From the NCBI GenBank assembly GCA_035561135.1, contig DATMYA010000071.1, positions 142,041 through 206,040 of the forward strand: a DNA stretch of 64,000 bases, read 5' to 3'. Position numbers and translations under genes: made by a program. The notes beneath the pieces were generated by a model. That model saw only the letters and a list, made by a program, of their open reading frames with translations. It had not been told where the DNA came from and searched no databases. The stretch comes from Clostridia bacterium. GTDB lineage: Bacteria; Acidobacteriota; Terriglobia; Terriglobales; Acidobacteriaceae. Shown here one piece after another: positions 17,312 through 25,706 of this stretch (the stretch's first letter is position 1; each line of letters begins with the position of its first letter).

Positions 17312-18319
17312 ATGACATCTCGTCCCGGAAATCCTGTTGCGAATATGCTCCCCAAGCCTGAGTCGCCGCTTTCTGCAACTTCCGCCCATCTCGCTACGGC
17401 ATGGAATCGCCTACCGGCGTCGTACAGAATTCCCGAGCAGGCGCCCTCCGTCGAGGAAGCACGACGCTGGTGTGAGCGCCTGGCGCGCAGCCACTACGAG
17501 AATTTTTCGGTCGCGAGTTGGTTTCTTCCAAAGCATCTGCAGCAGCATTTCTTCAACGTCTACTCCTATTGCCGAGTTTCCGACGATCTGGGCGACGAGG
17601 TCGGCGATACCCGTGCGGCGCTATTGCTACTCGATCGTTGGGAGCAGGAACTCACGGCGTGTTATCTGCATCTCGATTCCGCATCCGGAATGCCTGGTGG
17701 CCCGACGCATCCCGTCTTCATCGCGCTTCGTGACACCATTCGCGAGTTCGGGATTCCGCAGCAAGAGTTCGCAGATCTGCTGACGGCGTTCCGCCAGGAT
17801 CAGATCGTCTCGCGCTATCGGACTTTCGAGGACCTGCTCGCCTATTGCCGCAACTCGGCGAATCCGGTCGGCCACCTCGTTCTGTACCTCGCCGGATACA
17901 GCGACACCGAGCGCCAGCAACTTTCCGACTACACCTGCACGGCTCTCCAACTCGCGAATTTCTGGCAGGATGTCTCGGTTGATCATGAAAAGGGACGCAT
18001 ATATCTGCCGCTGGAAGACCTGTCCCGTTTCGGCGTGATCGAGGACGACATCGCGGCGACCCGCCCAACGGCTGCCTTCCGCGAAATGATGCGCTTTGAA
18101 GTCGGGCGTGCGCGTGATTGGTTTCAGCGTGGTTTACCGCTCGTTGGCAAGGTCAATCGTGGCCTCGCAATCGACCTTGAGCTGTTCACGAGAGGCGGCC
18201 AGGAAATATTGAATGCCATTCAGAAACAGGATTTCGATGTTCTTTCGCGTCGCCCCGTAATCTCAAAACCGCGCAAGCTCTGGCTCGTGGCGCGTGCTGT
18301 TGTGGGGAAGGTGCGATGA
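17312..18319 (+). CDS. hpnC: Squalene synthase HpnC (hydroxysqualene synthase)
   Basis: HpnC converts presqualene diphosphate to hydroxysqualene in the HpnC-D-E route to squalene. The 335-residue product is a trans-isoprenyl diphosphate synthase. Its HpnC-like first Asp motif is 'YCRVSDDLGDEVGD' and its second is 'ANFWQDVSVDHEKGRIYLP'. The typical 'HYENFSVASWFLPK' lies near the N-terminus. An AGGAAG site lies 7 bases upstream. The stop overlaps hpnD (ATGA). A 185-base gap before it, with no terminator that I can see, may hold its own promoter. Confidence 0.94.
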   Translation: MTSRPGNPVANMLPKPESPLSATSAHLATAWNRLPASYRIPEQAPSVEEARRWCERLARSHYENFSVASWFLPKHLQQHFFNVYSYCRVSDDLGDEVGDTRAALLLLDRWEQELTACYLHLDSASGMPGGPTHPVFIALRDTIREFGIPQQEFADLLTAFRQDQIVSRYRTFEDLLAYCRNSANPVGHLVLYLAGYSDTERQQLSDYTCTALQLANFWQDVSVDHEKGRIYLPLEDLSRFGVIEDDIAATRPTAAFREMMRFEVGRARDWFQRGLPLVGKVNRGLAIDLELFTRGGQEILNAIQKQDFDVLSRRPVISKPRKLWLVARAVVGKVR

Positions 18320-19230
18320 CGACGGCCGTGGGAAATGATCCGTTACAGCTCGCCACCGCTTATGGCGCTTGCCGCCATATCACCCGGTCAGCGGCCAAGA
18401 ACTTTTATTACGGATTTCTCGTACTGCCTCGACGAAAGCGCAACGCGCTCTCGGCCGTATACGCCTTCATGCGTCACGCCGATGACATCTCCGATGACCC
18501 CTCGCTCCCGGCTTCGTTGCGCCGTTCCAAGCTCCAGAACTTTTTGGACGGATACCATCGAGTCGCGGCGGGTGCTGCCACCGATGACCCGGTTTTCATG
18601 GCGCTCCGTGACACGCAGGAGCGCTATAAGATTCCCATTGAGTTGCTCGATAAGCTGGTTGAGGGCACGTGCATGGACTTGTCTGAATCGGCCATGCACT
18701 CGGATTCCGCACAGCCAGCTCTTGCCTACAACTCCTTTGCGGAACTCTATGGGTACTGCTACCACGTTGCTTCCGTGGTAGGCCTCATCTGCATACGCAT
18801 CTTTGGATACCGCGATTCGGCCGCAGAGCCTCTCGCCGAACAGGTTGGGATTGCGTTCCAACTCACGAACATCCTGCGCGATGTCAAAGAAGACGCAGCG
18901 ATGGGCCGCATCTACATTCCACAAGAAGACATTGATCACTTCGGCATCACCGTCGACGAGCTTACGACGGGCTCCAACCTGGAGAAGCTACGCCCACTCT
19001 TCGAACTTGAAGCGCAACGCGCACGCGAATTCTATGTCGCCGCCGAGCAACTCATCCCGCTCGTTGATGAGGTCAGCCAGCCTGCTCTCTGGGTCATGGT
19101 GGAGATCTATCGTGGTTTACTGAACAAGATTGCTGCGGGCGGCTACGACGTTTACGCCGGGCGCGTACGGCTCACGACCTTCGAAAAGCTGAAGATCATG
19201 TACCGGGGGATTGTCCGGAAACTCTCGTGA
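18316..19230 (+). CDS. hpnD: Presqualene diphosphate synthase HpnD
   Basis: HpnD condenses two farnesyl diphosphates to presqualene diphosphate. The 304-residue product has the paired Asp-rich motifs 'MRHADDISDDP' and 'TNILRDVKEDAAMGRIYIP'. It also has 'FYYGFLVLPRRKRNALSAVY' at the N-terminus, as in HpnD and phytoene synthases. Phytoene synthase activity is excluded only by context: it overlaps hpnC upstream and hpnE downstream, the conserved squalene trio. Confidence 0.94.
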   Translation: MTTAVGNDPLQLATAYGACRHITRSAAKNFYYGFLVLPRRKRNALSAVYAFMRHADDISDDPSLPASLRRSKLQNFLDGYHRVAAGAATDDPVFMALRDTQERYKIPIELLDKLVEGTCMDLSESAMHSDSAQPALAYNSFAELYGYCYHVASVVGLICIRIFGYRDSAAEPLAEQVGIAFQLTNILRDVKEDAAMGRIYIPQEDIDHFGITVDELTTGSNLEKLRPLFELEAQRAREFYVAAEQLIPLVDEVSQPALWVMVEIYRGLLNKIAAGGYDVYAGRVRLTTFEKLKIMYRGIVRKLS

Positions 19231-20678
19231 GCAGCCCCTCCCAACACGCACAACGGAGCGCGCATCAGCCGCAAGCTGCGCGTGTCGCGGTCATCGGCGG
19301 AGGACTCTCCGGCCTCGCTGCCGCCTGCGCACTCGCCGACACTGGATACCATGTCAGCCTCTTCGAGCGCCGGCCTTATCTCGGCGGACGCGCTTCGTCT
19401 TACCAGCATCCCGGCACCGGCGAGGTTGTTGACAATTGCCAGCACGTGCTGCTCGGCTGCTGCACGAACCTTCTCGATTTCTACCGGCGACTTGGCGTTG
19501 AAGGCAAGATCCGCTGGTTTCGCCGCATAACGTTCATTGAACCCGGCGGACGTCGCGGCACGCTCGAGCCAGCCGGAATTCCGGCGCCTTTCCACTCATC
19601 TCTGGCCTTTTTACGTTACCCGCTGCTGTCGATGCGCGATAAGTTCGGCGTCGCTCGAGCCATGCTGGCGTTCATGGATGGTGTGCCGAAGGACGCTTCG
19701 GAGCAAGATTTCCTGGGCTGGCTGCGTCATCACGGACAAACGCAGCGCGCCATCGATCGATTCTGGACGCCCGTACTTGTCAGCGCATTGAATGAAGAAC
19801 TCGACCGCGTATCCGTGTACTACGGTGCCATGGTCTTTCGCGATGCCTTCCTCAAGTCCGCTGAAGCAGGACGCATGGGAATACCGACCGTGCCGCTCAG
19901 CGAGCTTTATGGCGTTGCCGCCGATTACATCCGAGCGCGTGGCGGACAGGTGCACTTGCGTGCCTCGGTGGAATCGTTCTCGCCCCACGGTGAGTGTGTG
20001 CGCATCACCGTAGATGGCCGCCAACTCGAATTCGACTACGCCGTGCCCGCGGTGCCATTCAACGTGCTTGCGCGCCTACTGCCGGAGGGTGATGCATCTG
20101 CGGACCTCCGCTCCGCGCTCACCCAGTTCGACAGCTCTCCGATCACCGGCGTACATCTCTGGTTCGATCGCGAGGTGACAGAACTTGAACACGCCGTCCT
20201 CCTCGACCGCAACATCCAGTGGATGTTTAATAAATCGAAGCTGCTTGCCGGACGAGTCGCTTCGCCCGATGCGCCACTCGCAGCCGGGAGCTACCTCGAA
20301 CTGGTCGTCAGCTCTTCGAAGAGCATGGTCGAAATGTCGCGCCAGAATGTCATTGAACTCGCGATCAAAGAGCTGGCGGAGTTCTTTCCTGCCGTCAAAG
20401 AAGCGCGTCTTTTGAAGGGAACTGTCATCAAGGAAGTGCACGCTACCTTTGCGCCTACCGCCATCTCCGAACTGCATCGCCCACAGCCGCAAAGCGCGTG
20501 GTCTCGCATCTTCCTGAGTGGCGACTGGACGGCCACAGGGTGGCCAGCAACGATGGAAGGCGCTGTAAGGGGCGGTTACGCCAGCGCCGAAGTCCTCACT
20601 CGTGCAGCCGGCTCGCCTAAGACCTTCCTCGTCCCCGACCTTCCTGCCCGCGGCTTAATGCGCTTGTTCAAGGACTAG
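19227..20678 (+). CDS. hpnE: Hydroxysqualene dehydroxylase HpnE
   Basis: HpnE reduces hydroxysqualene to squalene, the substrate of SHC. The 483-residue flavoprotein of the amine-oxidase/phytoene-desaturase group has the FAD dinucleotide motif 'VAVIGGGLSGLAAACALAD'. It also has 'ERRPYLGGRASSY' and a C-terminal FAD contact near 'FLSGDWTATGWPATMEGAV'. It starts at GTG 19227, overlapping the hpnD stop. It is the last gene of the hopanoid block. A long hairpin follows and the next gene is convergent. Confidence 0.93.
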   Translation: MSSPSQHAQRSAHQPQAARVAVIGGGLSGLAAACALADTGYHVSLFERRPYLGGRASSYQHPGTGEVVDNCQHVLLGCCTNLLDFYRRLGVEGKIRWFRRITFIEPGGRRGTLEPAGIPAPFHSSLAFLRYPLLSMRDKFGVARAMLAFMDGVPKDASEQDFLGWLRHHGQTQRAIDRFWTPVLVSALNEELDRVSVYYGAMVFRDAFLKSAEAGRMGIPTVPLSELYGVAADYIRARGGQVHLRASVESFSPHGECVRITVDGRQLEFDYAVPAVPFNVLARLLPEGDASADLRSALTQFDSSPITGVHLWFDREVTELEHAVLLDRNIQWMFNKSKLLAGRVASPDAPLAAGSYLELVVSSSKSMVEMSRQNVIELAIKELAEFFPAVKEARLLKGTVIKEVHATFAPTAISELHRPQPQSAWSRIFLSGDWTATGWPATMEGAVRGGYASAEVLTRAAGSPKTFLVPDLPARGLMRLFKD

Positions 20679-20679
20679 A

Positions 20680-20767
20680 TAGCAGACGGCAAGCCTTAGA
20701 CGCTAGAACGTCATCTCCAGCCCCAGGTTTTTGCTGACGTCTAGCGTCCAACGTCTGCCGTCTGCTA
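20680..20767. repeat. Long nested inverted repeat between hpnE and cysK
   Basis: TAGCAGACGGCA (20680-20691) pairs with TGCCGTCTGCTA (20756-20767). Inside it AGACGCTAGA pairs with TCTAGCGTC, and ACGTCA with TGACGT. The structure fills the whole gap between two convergent genes and probably ends transcription from both sides, though there is no long T-run. Confidence 0.65.
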
Positions 20768-21739
20768 CTACAGCTCCACGTCCACAGTTGCCATCTGCTG
20801 CGACTCGTCCCGCAGATGCTGGAAAAGCACGCTGCTTAAATAGCGCTCTCCGTAATCCGGCAGTACCACGACGATGAGCTTGCCGACATTCTCTTCGCGC
20901 CGGGCCACCTTCACCGCCGCGAATGCCGCAGCTCCGCATGAAATACCTGACAGCAGTCCCTCCTCCACGCCGAGGCGGCGCGCCATTTCGATTGCCTCAT
21001 CGTTCGTCACCGTGACGATGTCGTCGATCAAACTTGTGTCGAGGTTGTTTGGGATGAACCCAGTGCCAATTCCCTGGATTTTGTGGGGTGAAGGCTTACC
21101 GCCCGAAAGGACCGCGCTGTCCGCTGGTTCAACGGCTACGATCTTGAATTCGGGCTTCTTCGGCTTGATATAGCGGCCAACTCCCGTGATGGTGCCGCCC
21201 GTGCCAGCGCCGGCGACCATGATGTCCACCTTGCCATCCGTGTCGTCCCATATCTCCGGACCGGTGGTCTCGTAGTGAATCTTCGGATTGGCCGGATTGT
21301 CGAACTGTTGCAGGATGTAACCGTCCGGCGTCTCCGCCAGAAGCTCCTCCGCTTTCTTGATCGCACCTTTCATTCCCTTCGGTCCGGGCGTCAGGACGAG
21401 GTCTGCGCCGAAGGCGCGCAACAGGACGCGGCGCTCCATGCTCATCGAATCGGGCATCACGAGGAGCAGTTTGTAACCGCGCACGGCCGCCGTAAAGGCG
21501 AGCCCTATGCCAGTGTTTCCGCTCGTTGGCTCGATCAGAATCGTTTTGCCAGGCTTGATTTTCCCCTCGCGCTCGGCTTCCAGCACCATGCTGACGCCGA
21601 TGCGGTCCTTCACACTGGCTGCTGGATTGAAACATTCGAGCTTTGCGACAACTGTTGCCTTGCAGCCCCTTGTTATGCGGTTTAATCGAACAAGCGGCGT
21701 GTGCCCAATCAACTCTGTAACATCGTTCGCAATCTTCAA
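20768..21739 (-). CDS. cysK: Cysteine synthase A
   Basis: This PLP enzyme makes cysteine from O-acetylserine and sulfide. The 323-residue product has the PLP lysine in '[14 protein letters not shown]', the substrate loop '[14 protein letters not shown]' and the phosphate cradle '[12 protein letters not shown]'. I chose the TTG at 21739, which gives the family start '[19 protein letters not shown]' behind AGGGG at 7 bases. An in-frame ATG at 21805 would add 22 unrelated residues. It ends at the hairpin shared with hpnE. It looks monocistronic. Confidence 0.93.
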   Translation of the reverse strand: MKIANDVTELIGHTPLVRLNRITRGCKATVVAKLECFNPAASVKDRIGVSMVLEAEREGKIKPGKTILIEPTSGNTGIGLAFTAAVRGYKLLLVMPDSMSMERRVLLRAFGADLVLTPGPKGMKGAIKKAEELLAETPDGYILQQFDNPANPKIHYETTGPEIWDDTDGKVDIMVAGAGTGGTITGVGRYIKPKKPEFKIVAVEPADSAVLSGGKPSPHKIQGIGTGFIPNNLDTSLIDDIVTVTNDEAIEMARRLGVEEGLLSGISCGAAAFAAVKVARREENVGKLIVVVLPDYGERYLSSVLFQHLRDESQQMATVDVEL

Positions 21740-21861
21740 TGTCTCACCCCTGCGTGACGGCCTGCACGATTGGATGAGCACACTCGAAAAGTTGACGCAA
21801 AGCATTGCCGTGAACTGAACCAGCTAATGATTGTGGCAAAACAGGGAAGGATGTTTCGGTA

Positions 21862-23742
21862 CTATCGCGGCATCGTGATCTGGTTGGAACTATTCGACTC
21901 TCGAGAACGGATAATGTGAGGCGTAAGCACGATCAGCAACTCGGTCTCGGATTCCTGCCTGTTCTCCGAACTCACTGCCCTATTCGCGACTGGAACATGG
22001 CTAAGCGCAGGGATTCCGCGCAGGGTTTTCTGCTCGGAAGTGGACATCGAGCCTGCCACAATCGCCTGCTCGCCATTCCTTACCGTGATTGTTCCCTTGT
22101 ACTCGCGATTGGAGATTACGGGCACACCATTCAGGCTCTGTGTCCCAATCGCCCGGACCTGCAGTTCAAGATCAATTGTCACGTCGCTTTGCTCGTGTAC
22201 CCGCGGCGTCGCCTTCAGATTCACGCCGATATCCTCGTATGTGATGGACGGGAACGGTGCCTCGAAGGACTGGTTCTGAATAACTTGCGACAACGCGGCT
22301 GAGTTGAAAATTGGAGCAAATGTCGCATTCACGATCGGAACGCGCGTCCCTATGCGCATGATCGCCGGGTTCATATGGGACGCCCGGAGAGTAACATGTT
22401 CCAGCGATTTAACGGTAGAGTTGTCAACGCTGAACTTTAAGGAAGAGCCCGGAATCGTTAGGCCCATAAGGGTTATGCCGCCGCCAAACGTCGCAAACGG
22501 GGTAGAGAATATCGAGTTCTGCTGGTTCATTACCTGGGCGACGAGTGCCGCCAGAGCCGTGCTGTTTGCTTGGTTAATAGCGCCGGAAGCGATTAGCTGG
22601 TTAATGATGTCCTGCACACTCTGATTGCCCAACAGCCCCGCAGCTTCAGTTGGCAGGTTGAATGCGCGAAACTCTAGTGGAATGTCGACTCCAAGCTGCC
22701 GCACGAGCGAGCGGCTGACTTCGAAGACTTTGATGTCGAACAAAACCTGCGGCCGCCCGTCCGATAGGCCTGCCAGGAACTGCGTTGCAGCGTCAAGCGT
22801 TGGCTGCGGCGCCCGTAAGGTGATGGTTGCGGAAGCCGGTTGCGGTGTGATGTAGCGTATATCGAACAACACCCGCATGGTGTTCAGCAGATCGTTCAAT
22901 TCCTGTGGAGTCGATGCGTCCGGCACATAGAACGTCCGCATCGACATGCGCTGAAGCGAGCGACGGTTCTGGTCGGTATCCGCCGCAAACAGCACGTGCT
23001 TACTTCCCAGCGTCGTCCAGAAAGTCTTGGTGAGGCGTGATGCGACGGACATGGCCGTAGCAAAATCCACGCCGGCCAGTTCCATCTTCACCTGTCGGCT
23101 TGCCACGCTATCGTCGAAGGTCGGAACCAGTCCGTACGCTCGCGCCACCTGCTCCAGCAGCTCGCGACTCGATCCTTTGAAATGGAAATTGTGGGTCGCA
23201 GGCTCGGGTGTCAGGATCGTTTCCGCCGCTGCTCCGTAAACATCGAAGTGTTGCTCTGCCTGCACGGACGACGCGCCTAGGATGTCTCGAACTCTCTGCT
23301 TGACGAAGTCATTCTCGGGATCGAGTTCCAGCGCGCCGCGGAGTTCGGCCATGGCCTCGACGCGGCGTCCGTCTTTGTCTGCGGCATTCGCGCGTTGCAG
23401 TGCCTCGTTAACCAGCTGCTGACGCATAACTTCGCGCGCTGTAATGTATTCCACGCTTCGCGGATTCAGCTTCGCCGCTACTTCGAAATGCGAGAACGCT
23501 TCCCGAATACCGCCAGCGTTCTGCCGCTTCAACCCGCGCGCAAACTCGCGTTTAGCATCCTTCTTGTCGCGTTCGGAAACCTCACAAGCACTCCTCTGTT
23601 CGCCAACTGCACTCACGCAGGGCACTGCCACAGCCTGCGCCGATTGCGCTGCGTGAGCCTGCGGCGCTTCTGACACTGCGGACTGTGCCGCGCCCAGAGC
23701 GCTCATGGCTGCTGCCAACAAGAGTGAAAGAGGACCCCGCAT
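21862..23742 (-). CDS. Orphan secretin-like outer-membrane protein with TPR region
   Basis: The 626-residue protein is related to the GspD/PilQ secretins of type II/III secretion and type IV pili. A signal peptide is followed by a TPR-like helical region (about 70-165; 'AFSHFEVAAKLNPRSVEY'). An N0/STN-like domain (about 190-270) and a second N domain come next. The C-terminal secretin beta-barrel region (about 430-610) contains 'RIGTRVPIVN' and 'GEQAIVAGSMSTSEQKTLRGIP'. It ends 'ELLIVLTPHII', the usual secretin signature. The ATG at 23742 starts the signal sequence. No other secretion or pilus gene lies in the window. The substrate is unknown. Confidence 0.82.
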   Translation of the reverse strand: MRGPLSLLLAAAMSALGAAQSAVSEAPQAHAAQSAQAVAVPCVSAVGEQRSACEVSERDKKDAKREFARGLKRQNAGGIREAFSHFEVAAKLNPRSVEYITAREVMRQQLVNEALQRANAADKDGRRVEAMAELRGALELDPENDFVKQRVRDILGASSVQAEQHFDVYGAAAETILTPEPATHNFHFKGSSRELLEQVARAYGLVPTFDDSVASRQVKMELAGVDFATAMSVASRLTKTFWTTLGSKHVLFAADTDQNRRSLQRMSMRTFYVPDASTPQELNDLLNTMRVLFDIRYITPQPASATITLRAPQPTLDAATQFLAGLSDGRPQVLFDIKVFEVSRSLVRQLGVDIPLEFRAFNLPTEAAGLLGNQSVQDIINQLIASGAINQANSTALAALVAQVMNQQNSIFSTPFATFGGGITLMGLTIPGSSLKFSVDNSTVKSLEHVTLRASHMNPAIMRIGTRVPIVNATFAPIFNSAALSQVIQNQSFEAPFPSITYEDIGVNLKATPRVHEQSDVTIDLELQVRAIGTQSLNGVPVISNREYKGTITVRNGEQAIVAGSMSTSEQKTLRGIPALSHVPVANRAVSSENRQESETELLIVLTPHIIRSRESNSSNQITMPR

Positions 23743-23819
23743 CAGAGACCCGATTCTACCGCGTACGGGCAATGCGGGCGAGTAAAGCTGGAAGGGAATC
23801 GGTCGAAATCGACCGGGAA

Positions 23820-24578
23820 CTACTCAATAAGATCGCCGTAGCACGATATGCAGGCGGATGGCCGCAGTTTCTGCAGCTCCGCAACGGGATAAATACCTGT
23901 TGCGACGGCAATCACAGGCATGTTCAACGCACGCGCCGCAAGCACATCTGCCGGGGTATCGCCCACAAAGCAGACGCGTACATCGCTCCCAAGCCTGCGC
24001 CTCGCTTCCTCCAGGCCCCAGCGATAGATATCTTCCCGCAGCTCATTGCGATCGCTGAACGACCCTATGCTGAAGAACTCGCGAATCCCCGCAGCTTCCA
24101 GCTTGAGCCAGCCAATGCGCTCCACGTTGCCGGATACGATGCCGATCACCTTGCCGCTGCTCGCCAGAGTTTCCAGCAATGCCCGAGTGCCTGGGCACAA
24201 CACCGGCCTCAGTTCACCGGCGTTCCGGTCCACGTAGCGAAACATATGTTCAAGTGCATCCAGCAGACCTGCGGAGAATTCCGCCTCCGTCGCACCATAC
24301 GCGTTCAGCGCCGCGCGCAGGATTCCTATGTCGGTATTCCCGTGTACCGGTACGTTGTCAATCTTCAACTCACAGCCATACACATTCTGCAGCGCGCTGT
24401 GGAACGCATTGTAGTGCACCGCGTCATGGCTGTTCAGCAAAGTGCCGTCGATATCGAAGAGGTAGGCGTCGAAGTCCAGCAAGCGAAATTCCTGCTCCGA
24501 ATGGGCCATCTTCTCGGGCGTATTCGCCTCGACAACGTGCGATTCGGAGTTGTCCGTGCTTCTCAGGTCAGAGGTCAT
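23820..24578 (-). CDS. HAD-superfamily phosphatase (phosphoglycolate phosphatase-like)
   Basis: A 252-residue haloacid-dehalogenase hydrolase. Motif I is DIDGTL with the nucleophile Asp ('YLFDIDGTLLNSHDAVH'), the motif II Ser lies in 'GIVSGNVERIG', and motif IV is 'VCFVGDTPADVLAARA'. A helical C1 cap lies between motifs I and II. The overall layout is closest to Gph-type phosphatases, but the substrate cannot be read. Its ATG shares bases with the stop of the upstream metallophosphoesterase gene (TGATG), so the two are translated together. The first 30 residues are poorly conserved and the true start might be later. Confidence 0.8.
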   Translation of the reverse strand: MTSDLRSTDNSESHVVEANTPEKMAHSEQEFRLLDFDAYLFDIDGTLLNSHDAVHYNAFHSALQNVYGCELKIDNVPVHGNTDIGILRAALNAYGATEAEFSAGLLDALEHMFRYVDRNAGELRPVLCPGTRALLETLASSGKVIGIVSGNVERIGWLKLEAAGIREFFSIGSFSDRNELREDIYRWGLEEARRRLGSDVRVCFVGDTPADVLAARALNMPVIAVATGIYPVAELQKLRPSACISCYGDLIE

Positions 24579-25375
24579 CAGTCGCGAATCATGAGGCGTT
24601 CGATGGAAGTTGCGCGCCCAGTCGCTTCGTCGCAGTCGATCAGCACGGCGCAGAGTCGTACGTCGCCGGTCGCCGGTTCGAAGCGGGACGGCAGGCTTGT
24701 CAGAAACTTTTGCAGAATCAGTTCCTTCTGCACGCCGATCACGCCATCGTACGGGCCCGTCATGCCAACATCCGTCTGTACCGCGGTACCGTTAGGAAGC
24801 ACGCGCTCGTCCGCCGTCGGCACGTGCGTATGCGTGCCAACTACGGCAGTCACGCGACCGTCCAGGTACCAGCCCAATGCCACCTTCTCAGAAGTCGCCT
24901 CGGCGTGCATATCTACAAAAACGATTTTGGCCGACACGCGCGCGAGCAAGTCGTCCGCCACGCGAAAAGGGTCGTCGATGGTCGTCATGAACACGCGCCC
25001 TTGCAAATTTATGACGGCGTACGGCACACCGGCGCGAGTCTTGCCTTCGTACAGCCCATGTCCGGGCGTGCCCGCGGGATAGTTTGCGGGACGCAGCACT
25101 CTCCTTGCCGGCGAGTAAGGACTCCCATTCGCGGAGTTCATGTACTCCATGATCTCGCGCTTATCCCAAACATGGTTGCCGGTCGTCAGTACGTCGATCC
25201 CGAGTTCAAACAGCTCTTCTGCGATCTGCGGTGTCACGCCGAAACCACCGGCGGCGTTCTCGGCGTTCGCGATCGTCAGGTCAACCTTGTGTTCGGCGAC
25301 AAGACGTGGCACATGATCGTGCACGATACTGCGGCCCGGCCGTCCAAAGATGTCTCCTACGAAAAGTATCCGCAC
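24578..25375 (-). CDS. YmdB-family metallophosphoesterase
   Basis: A 265-residue member of the TIGR00282/YmdB family, whose Bacillus member hydrolyses 2',3'-cyclic nucleotides and affects biofilm formation. Metal-binding motifs are 'VRILFVGDIFGRPGR', 'NAENAAGGFG', 'TTGNHVWDKREI', 'DMHAEATSEK' and 'VVGTHTHVPTADERVLP'. I chose the GTG at 25375, which gives the family length and start, with GGAG about 9 bases upstream. An earlier in-frame start at 25435 adds 20 unrelated residues. It is coupled to the downstream HAD phosphatase, which suggests a shared nucleotide or phosphoester salvage role (inference). Confidence 0.87.
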   Translation of the reverse strand: MRILFVGDIFGRPGRSIVHDHVPRLVAEHKVDLTIANAENAAGGFGVTPQIAEELFELGIDVLTTGNHVWDKREIMEYMNSANGSPYSPARRVLRPANYPAGTPGHGLYEGKTRAGVPYAVINLQGRVFMTTIDDPFRVADDLLARVSAKIVFVDMHAEATSEKVALGWYLDGRVTAVVGTHTHVPTADERVLPNGTAVQTDVGMTGPYDGVIGVQKELILQKFLTSLPSRFEPATGDVRLCAVLIDCDEATGRATSIERLMIRD

Positions 25376-25706
25376 TAAAGGCAACTCCGTGCATTCGGAA
25401 GAATTCTCGAATGAAACCTTGATGTTATCACGCACTTCAGATGTTCAATGGAGCGGTCCAACAGGTGGGACTTGGCCCTCAAGTGAAAAATCGCCCCGCA
25501 CAGGAGACTTATGTTCGAGACCAATGTTCGATGCTGGCTTGCGCGGCGACGCCGTTTTCTTCCTGAGCGGAGCAACGCAGTCGCGGGGTCGAAGAACCCC
25601 TACCATCAGCACCGAGTCAAAGGGAGCGTTCAACTCCGGTTGTAACTTTGGTTTAGAAAGACAATCGAAATCCGAGCGGCACAGCTTGAGAGTTCGGGAA
25701 GTTTCA
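25376..25706. other. Intergenic region holding a dispersed repeat
   Basis: These 331 bases lie between the solute-binding-protein stop and the ymdB-like start, both on the minus strand. They contain a 'cctgagcggagc...gtcgaagaacccc' repeat at about 25561-25602. I see no convincing ORF or RNA gene. The promoter of the ymdB-HAD pair should lie here but I cannot place it. Confidence 0.5.
25561..25602 (+). repeat. Short dispersed repeat, copy 2
   Basis: The sequence is tcctgagcggagcaacgcag followed by tcgcggggtcgaagaacccct. It has the same 'cctgagcg ... gtcgaag' skeleton as the copies at 121 and 45671, with a longer middle. Confidence 0.4.

Noticed and set aside
23685..25378. Long plus-strand open frames opposite the HAD, YmdB and secretin genes
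   Set aside because: They are antisense to genes with clear family motifs, have no motifs of their own, and arise from the GC-rich codon usage of the real genes.
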